DNA of 64,000 bases. Source: Bordetella ansorpii (GTDB taxonomy: Bacteria; Pseudomonadota; Gammaproteobacteria; Burkholderiales; Burkholderiaceae_B). The DNA lies in contig NZ_FKBS01000013.1 in the NCBI RefSeq assembly GCF_900078315.1, forward strand, positions 215,982-279,981. Direction: 5' to 3'. Each line of letters begins with the position of its first letter. The stretch's first letter is position 1. A program made the translations under genes and the position numbers. The notes beneath the pieces were generated by a model. It was not told the origin of the DNA. It saw nothing but the letters and a program-made list of their open reading frames with translations, and searched no databases. Of the stretch, positions 1 through 10,600 are shown one piece after another.

Positions 1-943
1 GAGCCTGCTCAACCGCTCCGACCTGCCCGTGGTCGAGCGTGACCACGCCCAGCACGAATTGGCCCAGGATTTCCTGAAGGCCGGCATGCTGGATCGCGCC
101 GAGAGCGCCTTCGGCCAGTTGAAGGACACGCGCTATGCGCTGCCCGCGCTGCGCTCGCTGATCCGCATCTACGAGTCCGAGCACGACTGGGGCCGCGCCA
201 TCGAGGCCGTCAAGAACCTGCAGGCCCTGGCCGACGAGCCGGTGCCGCAGATCGTGCACTACCACTGCGAACTGGCCCAGACGGCGCTGGGCGCCAAGCC
301 GGCCCCCGACCTGGAAACCGCCCACTCCGCGCTGGATGCCGCCGACAACGCGGCCCAGGCTGCCGAGCGCGCGGGCCATGCGCCCAAGGGCGGCCGGGTG
401 CGCATCGCCATGCTGCGGGCCAAGCTGGCGGCCATCGAGAACGATCCCAAGGCCGAGCGCCTGTACCTGGGTTCGGTGCTGTCCGAGGCCCCGGAATTCG
501 CGGGCCTGGTCGCCGAGTCGCTGCTGGCCAACTACCGCAACGCCGGCCAGCCGGCCGAAGGCCTGGAAGCCCTGCGCCGCCAGTACGAGCGCCATGCCTC
601 GCTGGACCTGTTCAACGTAGTGTTCCGCGAGCTGCGCGTGCAGCAGGGCGGCGGCCCCGCCTGGACCTTCGCCCGCGAGGCCCTGCGCCATCATCCCTCG
701 CTGCTGGGCCTGGACAGGCTGCTCGAGGCCGAACTGGCCACGCCGGCCGACGCGCCCAAGGATGCCGCGGTGCCCGGGGGCGACCTGGGCCTCTTGCGCA
801 GCCTGATCCACAAGCATACGCAGCGCCTGGACCGCTATTCCTGCCGGTCCTGCGGCTTCCAGCCGCGCCGCTTCTACTGGCAATGCCCCGGCTGCAACGC
901 CTGGGAAACCTACGCACCGCGCCGCCTGGAAGAACTTCAATGA
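1..943 (+). CDS. lapB: LapB (YciM) heptose/LPS assembly regulator, 5' truncated
   Basis: The reading frame is open from base 2, so the N-terminus lies outside the window and about 313 residues are visible. The visible part is a helical TPR array, recognisable from '[15 protein letters not shown]', followed by a C-terminal rubredoxin-like zinc/iron knuckle with two cysteine pairs (CRSC and CPGC, nt 842-896). In enterobacteria LapB is an inner-membrane-anchored cytoplasmic protein that, with FtsH, controls LpxC turnover and so LPS amount. Its stop overlaps the start of the heptose kinase gene (ATGA at 940-943). This coupling and the LPS-heptose genes downstream support the call. The 304-residue version starting at GTG 29 would be an artefact of truncation. 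Confidence 0.9.
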   Translation, partial: SLLNRSDLPVVERDHAQHELAQDFLKAGMLDRAESAFGQLKDTRYALPALRSLIRIYESEHDWGRAIEAVKNLQALADEPVPQIVHYHCELAQTALGAKPAPDLETAHSALDAADNAAQAAERAGHAPKGGRVRIAMLRAKLAAIENDPKAERLYLGSVLSEAPEFAGLVAESLLANYRNAGQPAEGLEALRRQYERHASLDLFNVVFRELRVQQGGGPAWTFAREALRHHPSLLGLDRLLEAELATPADAPKDAAVPGGDLGLLRSLIHKHTQRLDRYSCRSCGFQPRRFYWQCPGCNAWETYAPRRLEELQ

Positions 944-1884
944 ACCTGCAATTCCCCACTGCCGCCGTCAGCCGCTGCCGCGTGCTGGTCGTGGGCGACG
1001 TCATGCTGGACCGCTACTGGTTCGGCGAGGTCGACCGCATCTCGCCCGAGGCCCCGGTGCCCGTGGTGCGCGTGGCGCGCCGCGAAGACCGCCTGGGTGG
1101 CGCGGCCAACGTGGCGCGCAACATCGCCGCGTTGGGCGCAAAGGTCACCCTGGTGGGCGTGGTCGGCGCGGACGAGGCGGGCGACCGCATCGCCCGCATG
1201 TCGGCCGAGGCCGGCGTGGATGCCGACCTGATCCGGGATGCCGAACATCCCACTACGCTGAAGATGCGCGTGCTGGGCCGCGCGCAGCAGTTGCTGCGTG
1301 TCGATTTCGAACAGCATCCCGAGCCGATTGCCCTGGATGGCATCGACGCCGCCATGGCGCGCCATGTTTCCCGCCACGACGTCATCGTGCTGTCCGACTA
1401 CGCCAAGGGTGCATTGGATCGCGTGTCTTCCCTGATCGCCCTCGCGCGTTCGGGGGGCGTGCCGGTGCTGGTCGACCCCAAGGGCGACGATTACGCGCGC
1501 TATCGCGGCGCCACGCTCGTCACCCCCAACCGTTCCGAAATGCAGCAGGCCGTGGGCCGCTGGAATACGGAATCCGAACTGACCGACCGCGCCCAGCGGC
1601 TGCGCGCCGAGCTGGAACTGGAGGCGCTGCTGGTCACGCGTTCCGAGCAGGGCATGACCCTGTTCCACGATGCCGGCCGCGAGCACGTCGATGCCCAGGC
1701 GCACGAAGTGTTCGACGTGTCCGGCGCGGGCGACACCGTGCTGGCCACGCTGGCCGTGATGCGCGGCGCGGGCCTGCCGTGGCTGGACGCCATGCAGTGG
1801 GCCAACCGCGCCGGCGGCATCGTCGTCGGCAAGCTCGGCACTTCCATCGTCACCGCCGAAGAATTGGCAGGAGAAGCGACATGA
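940..1884 (+). CDS. hldA: D-glycero-beta-D-manno-heptose-7-phosphate kinase
   Basis: This is a 314-residue PfkB/ribokinase-type sugar kinase matching only the kinase half of E. coli HldE. It phosphorylates D-glycero-D-manno-heptose 7-phosphate at C1 in the cytoplasm for ADP-heptose synthesis for LPS core. Visible marks are the N-terminal '[15 protein letters not shown]', the glycine-rich 'GGAANVARN' and the C-terminal catalytic 'DVSGAGDTV' with the base aspartate. No cytidylyltransferase domain follows, so the adenylyltransferase (HldC) must be elsewhere. The start at ATG 940 overlaps the lapB stop, and the stop overlaps the hldD start at 1881. This gives tight translational coupling of three genes. 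It is often annotated rfaE or rfaE1 in this group. Confidence 0.92.
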   Translation: MNLQFPTAAVSRCRVLVVGDVMLDRYWFGEVDRISPEAPVPVVRVARREDRLGGAANVARNIAALGAKVTLVGVVGADEAGDRIARMSAEAGVDADLIRDAEHPTTLKMRVLGRAQQLLRVDFEQHPEPIALDGIDAAMARHVSRHDVIVLSDYAKGALDRVSSLIALARSGGVPVLVDPKGDDYARYRGATLVTPNRSEMQQAVGRWNTESELTDRAQRLRAELELEALLVTRSEQGMTLFHDAGREHVDAQAHEVFDVSGAGDTVLATLAVMRGAGLPWLDAMQWANRAGGIVVGKLGTSIVTAEELAGEAT

Positions 1885-2873
1885 TCATCGTCACCGGCGC
1901 CGCTGGTTTCATCGGCAGCAACATCGTGCGCGGTCTGAACCGCCGTGGCATCCAGGACATCATCGCCGTGGATGACCTGACCGAAGGCGACAAGTTTCGC
2001 AATCTGGTGGATTGCAGTATTGCGGATTATCTGGATCGCGACGATTTCCGTGCGCGGGTGCATAGCGGCGATCTGCCTGAAATCCAGGCCGTGTTCCACC
2101 AGGGCGCTTGCTCGGACACCACCGAGCGCGACGGGCATTACATGATGGATAACAACTACCGCGTCACGCTGGAGTTGTTCGAGTTCTGCCAGGCGCGGAA
2201 GGTGCCGTTCATCTATGCGTCGTCAGCGGCGGTGTATGGCGGGTCGTCGGTGTATGTGGAAGATCCGGCCAACGAAGGTCCGTTGAATGTGTACGGGTAT
2301 TCGAAGCTGCTGTTCGATCAGGTGCTGCGTCGTCGTATGCAGGCCGGGTTGACCGCGCAGGTGGTGGGATTGCGGTACTTCAATGTGTATGGCCCGCACG
2401 AGCAGCACAAGGGGCGCATGGCGTCCGTGGCCTTCCACAACATGAACCAGTTCCTGGCGGAAGGGCATGTGAGGCTGTTCGCGGGGTGGGATGGGTATGT
2501 GGACGGCGGCCAGAGCCGGGATTTCATCTCGGTGGAGGATGTGGTCGCGGTGAATCTGCATTTCCTGGATCATCCGGAACAGTCGGGCGTGTTCAACTGC
2601 GGCACGGGACGGGCGCAACCGTTCAATGACGTGGCAGCGGCGGTGGTGAATACGCTGCGGGCCGAGCAGGGGGATGCGGAGCTGCCACTGGATGAGCTGG
2701 TGAAGGCCGGATTCATTCGGTATATCGCGTTTCCGGATGATTTGAAGGGTCGGTATCAGAGCTATACCCAGGCGGATGTCACGAAGCTGCGCGCGGCGGG
2801 GTTTGCGGCGGCGATGCGGGATGTGGCGACGGGGGTGGGTGAGTATGTGAAGTATTGGCGGGCCAAGGGCTGA
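1881..2873 (+). CDS. hldD: ADP-L-glycero-D-manno-heptose 6-epimerase
   Basis: A 330-residue extended short-chain dehydrogenase. It has the N-terminal NADP-binding 'GAAGFIGSN' at residues 6-14, the heptose-epimerase landmark '[10 protein letters not shown]', and an active-site Tyr-x3-Lys in 'YGYSKLL'. It converts ADP-D,D-heptose to ADP-L,D-heptose, the last step before heptosyl transfer to LPS core. Length and motifs are those of the RfaD/HldD family. The ATG at 1881 follows a clear Shine-Dalgarno sequence (GGAGAAG) and overlaps the preceding stop by four bases. A strong intrinsic terminator follows at 2901-2930, closing the lapB-hldA-hldD operon. Confidence 0.95.
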   Translation: MIIVTGAAGFIGSNIVRGLNRRGIQDIIAVDDLTEGDKFRNLVDCSIADYLDRDDFRARVHSGDLPEIQAVFHQGACSDTTERDGHYMMDNNYRVTLELFEFCQARKVPFIYASSAAVYGGSSVYVEDPANEGPLNVYGYSKLLFDQVLRRRMQAGLTAQVVGLRYFNVYGPHEQHKGRMASVAFHNMNQFLAEGHVRLFAGWDGYVDGGQSRDFISVEDVVAVNLHFLDHPEQSGVFNCGTGRAQPFNDVAAAVVNTLRAEQGDAELPLDELVKAGFIRYIAFPDDLKGRYQSYTQADVTKLRAAGFAAAMRDVATGVGEYVKYWRAKG

Positions 2874-2900
2874 TCGTCCGCGTGGTTCGCCGCCAAACAG

Positions 2901-2930
2901 AAAAGCGCTTCTTCGGAAGCGCTTTTTTTT
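2901..2930 (+). terminator. Intrinsic terminator after hldD
   Basis: The 8-bp arms AGCGCTTC/GAAGCGCT (2904-2911 and 2916-2923) close an exceptionally stable C(UUCG)G tetraloop and run into eight T residues. It ends the lapB-hldA-hldD transcript. The adjacent group II intron begins only six bases after the T-run. Confidence 0.93.
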
Positions 2931-2935
2931 GGCTT

Positions 2936-3587
2936 GTGCGCCTAGCATGGGTGCACTCCTGCGGGTGCAAGTCCCGCCGTAAGTAGATCACGACGAACGA
3001 AGCGAAACGCAACTGCATGAGGGTGACCGAGTGTGGGGAGGAAGCGTGTAGCGTAAATCGCGAGCCGATGGACAAGAACCGGATAGAAGGCGTTGCCGAG
3101 CAGGGCGAGCGGGCAAGCAACCGCGAAGCTCTAGTGGTCAAGGCGAGGCGGCGTAGATCCGGCGGTTGTGCGATGAAGGAGTGCGCAATTACCTGGGGAG
3201 ATCTCGCCTTGTGCCTGAAAGGGCGACAGCGCAAGCTGGAGCGAGAAGTCAGCAGAGGTCGTAGTAGCCGGAGTATCGGGGCTGGTGAGGCCAGAAGATA
3301 AACGGCGAAGGACCGAAGGATAGGGAGGGCAAGCGCTCTGATTATCGGAATCGAAGCGTCTCAGATGTTCGCGAAAGCGAAGCTCGCCAGAGAGGTGGAT
3401 AGGGTGAAGCCCGACAGGCCGTGGCAGCGAGAAATCGAATCCGCCGAATCAGGTCAGGTAAGTCCAGGAGCCGGGTCGGCAGTGCCCCAAGCCCGGCGAC
3501 CTCAACTTATTCAACCGCCCAGTGCGGACCCGCATGCCGGGTAGTGTGGCAGGGGCGCAGCCCGTAAGGGCTGCCCCCTATGCCGAT
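2936..3587 (+). mobile_element. ORF-less group II intron
   Basis: The 5' end GTGCGCC fits the group II GUGYG boundary. Just inside, the sequence has the domain I signature 'GGGTGCAAGTCCC'. Near the 3' end, 3517-3542 folds as a domain V hairpin around 'GTGCGGACCCGCAT' (GACC loop region plus two-nucleotide bulge), and 3548-3585 folds as a domain VI hairpin with an unpaired A before the final TGCCGAT. Total length is about 650 bases and I find no reverse transcriptase/maturase frame in the domain IV position. It is therefore either an ORF-less ribozyme mobilised in trans or an internally deleted copy. It sits immediately 3' of an intrinsic terminator, the favoured target of group IIC introns. 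The class and exact 3' boundary are inferred. Confidence 0.75.
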
Positions 3588-3703
3588 TTGTGGGCTTCAC
3601 TTCTGGTTTTTTGGTGGAGGTTTTCTGATTATGACTAGGGGTTAATTAATTTTCATTTTTATGGTTTTTTGGATAGATTGAGGGCTGGTACGCCCATCTA
3701 CTC

Positions 3704-3930
3704 TCAGGGGCTGAAGAGGGTCGCGTACAGACAGTCGTATGAGCGCCGCTGGACTTGCCGGGGGGCGGCGGCAACTGCTTCTGGATTCGGATCCAGGGCC
3801 TGGATCGGGGTCTTCTCATCGACCGAGAGCTTCGCGGCATTCTCGGTTGAGTTCGTATACCGCCAGACCACATCGATCTCCTTTTCGGCAAGGCGCGGAT
3901 CGGCACTGATCTTGAGGATTCCGTATCCGG
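3704..3930 (-). pseudogene. IS630-family transposase remnant
   Basis: Reading the minus strand from about 3930 down to a stop at 3704 gives a fragment containing 'ADPRLAEKEIDVV' and 'LSVDEKTPIQALDPNP'. This matches the IS630/Tc1-mariner transposase core pattern (N/D-DP-F-EK…, then the first catalytic Asp in 'CVDEKTQIQALDR'). Only about 75 codons are recognisable. There is no start, no helix-turn-helix part and no second catalytic aspartate/glutamate, and the cysteine usually preceding VDEK is serine. The flanks are AT-rich and show no clear terminal repeats. I read it as a decayed insertion sequence marking an old rearrangement next to the intron. The stretch from 3588 to 4058 otherwise shows no gene. 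Confidence 0.6.
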
Positions 3931-4058
3931 TGCAGCGTCAGGTCGACTGGCCGGGATGTGCTGCGTAGTCAGAGTGAGGATCTCGCACACCTGCTGCTAC
4001 GACTGCTTGCGACGGGCGATGGATAAAATTTCTTTCGTGATGAAAGTAAGGGTGTGTT

Positions 4059-4580
4059 ATGAATTGGTTGAGAAAAAATAGTTGGAGAAATGGTGTCAGA
4101 TTGGTTATGGCGGCCATAATTTTCTTCTTCCTTGTTTTGCCTGATTTTTATACGTATTTAAATAAGATTCCGCCAGAATCGGAATGGAAGCGGACGGTTG
4201 GTGTTGTGGATTTTAAATATAAAAAAGGCCGAGGGAATTTGATGGCTGTTGGTGGGGTGCCTGTTTCTTGTGCGGGGAATGTGCACCTTTCTCAGGATTG
4301 CATCTATGGGGAACAGGCTAGAGAGTCATTGAGAGGCAGCGAGGTGGAGGCGGTGTGGTTTAGATGGTCGATATATCCGATGGTCTACGAGAATCGTTTG
4401 CTGTCTCTGCGGAGGGGAGCGGCGGTAATCGTGTCGATAGAGGAGACGCGCTCTGAAATTGACAAGGGTTTTGATCGGTTGATGCGCTCGACAATTATTC
4501 AGTTGATATTCATGTCGTTGGCGTGGATTGCGGCGGAATGGTTGATGAGAAAGAACGAGCGGGGTAGCGATCTTGCTTAG
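4059..4580 (+). CDS. Orphan two-TM membrane protein, low GC
   Basis: I do not recognise this family. The 173-residue product has a basic N-terminus, then a hydrophobic segment (about residues 16-35, 'VLVM…IIFFFLVLP'-like). An extracytoplasmic stretch of roughly 95 residues follows, with two cysteines (about 68 and 78), and then a second hydrophobic segment near residues 143-160 and a basic tail. The layout is that of a small inner-membrane protein with a periplasmic loop. Codons are rich in A/T at third positions, quite unlike hldD upstream or the transporter genes downstream, which suggests recent acquisition. It lies 63 bases before the giant RTX gene in the same direction and may share its transcript. 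An immunity or accessory role is possible but unsupported. Confidence 0.6.
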   Translation: MNWLRKNSWRNGVRLVMAAIIFFFLVLPDFYTYLNKIPPESEWKRTVGVVDFKYKKGRGNLMAVGGVPVSCAGNVHLSQDCIYGEQARESLRGSEVEAVWFRWSIYPMVYENRLLSLRRGAAVIVSIEETRSEIDKGFDRLMRSTIIQLIFMSLAWIAAEWLMRKNERGSDLA

Positions 4581-4643
4581 TGATTTATCGGAGTTTTGTG
4601 ATATTTGATTAATCGAAACTTTATATTTTTGTGATGAGGGTGT

Positions 4644-7600
4644 ATGAGTTCAGCGGCAATGATGACTACGCAGGATGCTATTAGCGCGGTTGCGGCTTTT
4701 TTTTCCAGCCATACCAATGCAATTCCTGCGATTTCTAGTGGGGCAAGCGGAAATACGTTAGGAGCCTTGACGGGCCTCGGTCAGGTGGCCGTTAGCCTGA
4801 TTCAGGCTTTTGGCCGGAAAGTTGCCATGCCTATAGATTTTATAGTCACCGCCGCCAGCACAGCAGCGACTCTTAAAAAAATAAGCGATGATTATGAAAA
4901 AAAAGGAGTGGTGGATAAAGCAGATCTTTGGTCGGTTGCCTCTGGAGCGGCTGGTCTTCTTGGTATCGTTGGGGTAGCTGCGGTTTCTAGCGTGCCGATG
5001 GTTCTGGCGACTGTGGCTGCTGCAACGGTGGCGACTACCGTGCTGACGGCTCTGGCACTGACGTCAACGGGCACTGTTGATATTGACGGCCCTTTGAAGT
5101 TCATCAAAGAATCGGTGCAGCGTGCTGCTGAAATATCTGGCTCGGCCCTTTTTTCATATTTGGATCTGTTCACCAGTAAGACGTTTCCGGCAATAGCGGA
5201 GCAACTCGATATTTCCTCAACGGATGGTGGGAAGGTTTCGTTTTCTGTCTTGTCGGATGGCACAAGATTTGTCACTGATGCCGAGCGAATTACAGACTTT
5301 GGTGTGGACGTGGATGGCAAAGTCTATCTGCAGGCGAGTCTTGGCAGTGTCTCTGCAGTGACCGATCCTAGGATCGTCTTTGACGGAGTTACTGGTTCAT
5401 ACATCGCAGCTAATGGCGTGAAAGTTGTAGGTATTCCTCCGGGGGCCGTGCTGGTTCAGGGTCCTGGCTCTCTGACTGCGACTTCCGTGATAAATGGTTT
5501 CACACAGGAAATCACATTCGATGGCCAGAGCGTCTCCGTGCAGTGGCGCAGCTCGGATGGAAGTATTGTCGTCAAGTCTGCATCCAATTTGACAGAGGTC
5601 AACGGAACACTCCAATGGACTCAGAACGGTCAGACATTTACCGGGGGAGACCTGGATGGCTTTGTCAGGAGCATCGCGGCTGGTGTCCAGACGACAAAGT
5701 CTGCAGGTATTGTCCAAGCATCCATGAACCAGCTCGCGGCCCGGTTCAACGTGCAGGCGCTTGGGGTCAGCGATGCGTTGAACAACGCCATCACCAATCA
5801 GTACATGGGAGATAGAATTACCTTCGGCAATGTGCCCGAGCGATGGTTCCCCGCGTTTCTCAACAGCGACATGGTGAATCAACTATCGCTGGCTAATACG
5901 CAGTCCGCCGCCATACAGCAGGCCTTGATTTCCCAGGCGGCATGGCAGGCCAAATTGCCCTACACAGGATCGATAATTACCGTACTCGTTTATGAGAATG
6001 GTAGGTGGATAGGCCCGTTCGGCTCAGTTGTCGGAGGTGCGCCTGCTCCCTTTCTCGGGAACTCGAGCCCCCGATTTCCTTTAGTGCTGGATCTGACCGG
6101 CAAAGGTGTCTCCCTGATTCCAGCATGGCAAAGCGATGCTGTATTTGATCTGGATGCCGACGGCGAGAAGAAAGTTACCAGTTGGGTCGATGCGGAAGCT
6201 GGCATTCTGGTGTTGGACCGTAACGGCAACGGCATCATTGACAACGCGAGCGAATGGTTTGGTGAGTCTTTCTCCGCGTATGGGCAGACTCCTCTCGCGG
6301 GCCAGGATGGCTTCAAAGCGCTGGCCACGCTGGCTGCCAGCGGCACCTCCATGTTTTCGCGGGCAACGGCGCGCACAGATAGCGTCACCGGCAAGAACTT
6401 CTTCGACTTGGTTCAAGTCTGGCAAGATGCCAATGGCAACGGTGTAACCGACGCAGGAGAGTTGCGCACGCTTGCGCAACTAGGGATCGAGTCCATTGAT
6501 CTCAATGCGACATCGGATGGCAGAAAATTCTCTGCGGGTGAAATCGGTGCCGTCGCCGGGTATACGGCGGTAGGCGGTGGACGCGGCCAAGCCGTGGACG
6601 TTGGCTTGTTGCCTGCCGGTGTCAGTATCACGACGCCGACATGGATGCCGTCGGCTGCTGCGGTGATCTTTGCCGAATACACCGCCAAAGGCTATGCCGT
6701 GATTTCGCAGGCACAGGCTAATGGTATTCAGCAGGCGTTGTCGGCACGCAGGGCAAACTTCTCTGCGGAGATTTCGAAGCTCCAGTCGTGGATGTCGACG
6801 ATACGGTATAGGACATCCGGAGGTATCCAGCAACCCGTGGCGCCTATTGGGGATGCATCCCTGATCTCCGTCTACGATAGTGTCAGGGGTTCAAGTGGCA
6901 GCCGTGCGGGCTTGGATATGGTGGCGCTTTTGCAGGACGGGATATCGTTCGATGCCCAAGTTGTCAACGTTGCCTCGGCTATTTCCGGCGGTTCCGGATC
7001 CATTTTCTCTGCCGAAACTGCTGCTCAAGTTGCCAACGCGACGGGAAAAACCTCGAACTTCGCCTCAGCTTTGAGCTCCGCGAGAGCTGCCGCTAATCAG
7101 TGGGGCAGTGCGATGACATCGTTCCTGGATACCTACGCAGTGTCGCTGTCATTGAACAACAGAATGCTGGCTCTGCAGACCGAACTGAATCAGTTCATTC
7201 CGGTAAATAGGGATCCGGCGAACCACCTGCCTGGCGGCAAGACCTATTTCTCGGCAGGCGATGCTGATTTTGCAGCCGACACGTTTACCTCCTACGCCAA
7301 CATGCTGCAATTCCTGAGCGACCGCAAGGCCGCAATGGATCAGTTGCTTGGCGCGATTGCACAATCCTCTGGCTACGCCAGCGCCTATGTCGCTTCGTCG
7401 GGGCAGATCACAACCGCAGGCTCGGGCTTCAATCTTCTGTTGGCACAAGGCAGTCCTACAGTGGTGTTGGGTAGCCGCGTGGATCACGTCTTGCTTAGCG
7501 CCGCCGCATCGCAGGTTTCGGTGCGGAACTTCTCTTCAGGCGCCGCAGGGGACCAACTCAAGTTCTTGGGCATTGGTGATACGGTCAGTGTTCTGAGTAT

Positions 7601-10600
7601 CGCGGGCGGGATTCGTATTCAGGCCCAGAACGGGGCCTATGCCGATCTTGCTGGCGTGACGGCCTCGACGCTGGACCTGTTCTCCAACGTGGTGGGGGTG
7701 TCGGCTATTTCTTTTGCCGGCATGCTCCAGTCAGGTACCTATGAGTTGCGCGGCGATTCGTTCTTCGACGGGCAGGTGCACCTCAACAAGATCATTGCGT
7801 CGAATCTGGGGGATACGCTGATCGGCGGAGCTTGGCAGAGTGTGCTGCAAGGTGGTGAGGGTAACGATACTTTCGTCGTTCGGGGGGGCGAGTACGCCAT
7901 TGACGGAGGCCTCGGAAAGGACGTTGTGTCCTACGCCGAATTGGGCGGTAGCGTGATGGTCAATTTGGCCGCAGGTCAGGACAACCTTGGCAGCACGCTC
8001 GTCAGGGTGGAAAACGTCGTGGGCACCCGGTACCGAGACTGGTTGACGGGGGACGGCAGCAACAACGTATTGGAGGGCGGTGGCGGGGCGGACACCTTGA
8101 CGGGCGCGGGTGGCAACGACCGATACGTATACGGCCGAGGGGATGGCGCCGATACGGTCATCAACGGGGTCTTGTCGAATGCCAGTGCATCTTCCGTCCT
8201 GGTGTTCAAGGATAATCTTGGCGCGAACGACCTGTGGCTGACGCGCAGCGGAAACGACCTGTTGATTCAGATTTTGGGTGGGCATGACCAGATCAGGGTA
8301 CAGGGATGGTATGCCGATGAGTCCTACAAACTGGGCGCTATTCAGCTTGCCAATGGTCTGCGCCTGGATACTGCGGGAGTCGAAGATCTGGTGACGATGC
8401 TGGCTGGCTATGCAGGTTTCGACCCTCGCCGTACGTCGGCCTTGCCTGGCGGGCTGTCGCTCGAGACCTACTTCCAGCAGCGCAACGTTCCCGAAGTGCC
8501 TGAGACGATCAACGTCGTCCTTGAAACCAAGGATGCCTACACGAGCGGTAATGCCAGTGCCAAGGCTGCCGTCGCCAACGCCATTGCAGCGGCTATCAAT
8601 CAATCCGCTGGTTTGGCGAGTTCGGCCGGATCGGCAGCTTCATCGCAGGCAAGCGTCGTCACTCCGCGGGAGTGGACTGCCTCGTATCGCATCTATCGCT
8701 ACACGACGAGCAAATTCCCGGGCACTTTCTACACCGTCACCCAGTCCAATTTCTCGAACACACAGACGCAGGCGATTTTTGGAATTACCTGGTACGAGGA
8801 GTTGTCCGGGTTCGAGGCGGGGCGGATCTATTACGACGTAACAAATCGGCCGACGAACGGGACGCTCAGCCGAGACGTAATGGAAGGCGAGGCGGGCGTA
8901 ATGGACGCCATTTTGAATGCCCTGTCTACGGCGAATAGCGCGCTGTCGCCGATCGGTGCGATCGCGAGCAGATTCGGGACAGCGTTGGCGGCTAGGCAGC
9001 AGGCATTGGCAGCGGCTGTGACCGCCAATGAAACGAGCTCACCGAGTTCGGGGGCCGTAGCGTCCTCCCTGTCTTTCGAGGATAAGTTCTTCGCTGCGAT
9101 CAATTCATACCAGGGTATCTATCCTGCCTTGGCGCGTGCGCAGGCAGCATTGGCTGGCACCAGCGCGTTGCTGGCCAGGTTGGCGGTGCCAGCCAACACG
9201 ACCAGTAGCAACGGTGGCACGACCTCCTATTCGTTCCATTCGTCGGTGGACCAGGCGAAATACAACGCATTGGCCGCGGCAATACAGTCGGCGAACAACG
9301 CCTATGCCACGGCTCAGGCACAGGTTGCCGGGTTGTTTGGCACCTTGTCTGGCATCGGAAAATTCTCGCAGGTGCGCTATGTCGAGCCGAGTGGTACAGC
9401 TGTTGCCGGAGCCGGCGGTGAGTTGCTCATCGGGGGTGGTAGCGGTCGGCACATACTGATTGGCGGTGCAGGGCGAGACCTCTTCGCCCTGACCAACAAT
9501 CTCCTCATAGGTCCAGCAAGAGACACCATCAAGCTGTTCCAGGTAGGAACCATGGGTGACCGCTTGCTGCTGGAGACATCGGGCTCAATACTCAGAGGCG
9601 GGGCAGGAGTCGGGTTCTTTTCCCAAGAAGCGGATGGAACTGTCGTCGTGGAGTACTACGCGAATGGCTCGCGTGGCGTGGTTCGCCTTGATGGCGTTAC
9701 CTACGACAAAGGTCTGTCTCTCTACGACAATTTCCTTGGCATGGAACTGGCGGACTTTTCTGCCGGAAAAAGCGGTGTGAAAATTTCGCTGGATTCCGCC
9801 ACGTCAAGAGCAAAAGATGGCTTTACCCATATTTCCAGTCTAAAGGGTACGGCTTACGCTGATACCCTGATAGGTGACTCGCAAGACAATACGTTGTACG
9901 GCGGCGGCGGAGACGACGTCTTGACGGGTGGCGCAGGTAACGACACCCTTTACGGCGAGTCTGGGAATGACACCATGATCGGCGGGGCTGGTGACGATAC
10001 TTATTACGTCGGGTCTTCGGGCGACATCATCATCGAATTGGCCGACGAAGGCGTCGATACGGTTTCGTCCTCGCTCTCGTCCACCACCCTGTTGGACGAC
10101 GTCGAGAACCTGGTCATCACCTCCAGTTCGGCTGCCAACGGGTATGGCAATGCCTCCGATAACGTCATTTACTCCGGCGCTGGCAATAACATCATGGATG
10201 GTGGGTTGGGCAATGACACCGCCAGCTACACGGCTTCGATCGTCGGTGTCACGGTCAGCTTGGCTACGACGAATCCGCAAGTGACGGGGCACGGCACCGA
10301 TACCCTGCTCAATTTCGAGAACCTGACCGGCAGCAATTATGCCGACAGGCTCACGGGCAACGCACAGGACAACGTGCTTGACGGTGGTGTGGGCGCGGAT
10401 TGGATGAGCGGTGGAGCCGGCAACGATATCTACTATGTTGACAACGCTGGCGATGTCGTCGTGGAAGCCGTGGACGAGGGTATCGATACCGTGTATTCGT
10501 CGCTGGGCGCCCATATCTTGGGAGCCAACGTCGAGAACGGGCGGATCCTGTCGACCGGCGTGGCAAACATGACGGGGAATGGCCTGTCCAATGTGATCTA

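Noticed and set aside
3017-3301. 94-codon plus-strand open frame
   Set aside because: It falls inside the structured domain I-IV region of the group II intron, has a highly charged composition and no reverse-transcriptase motif.
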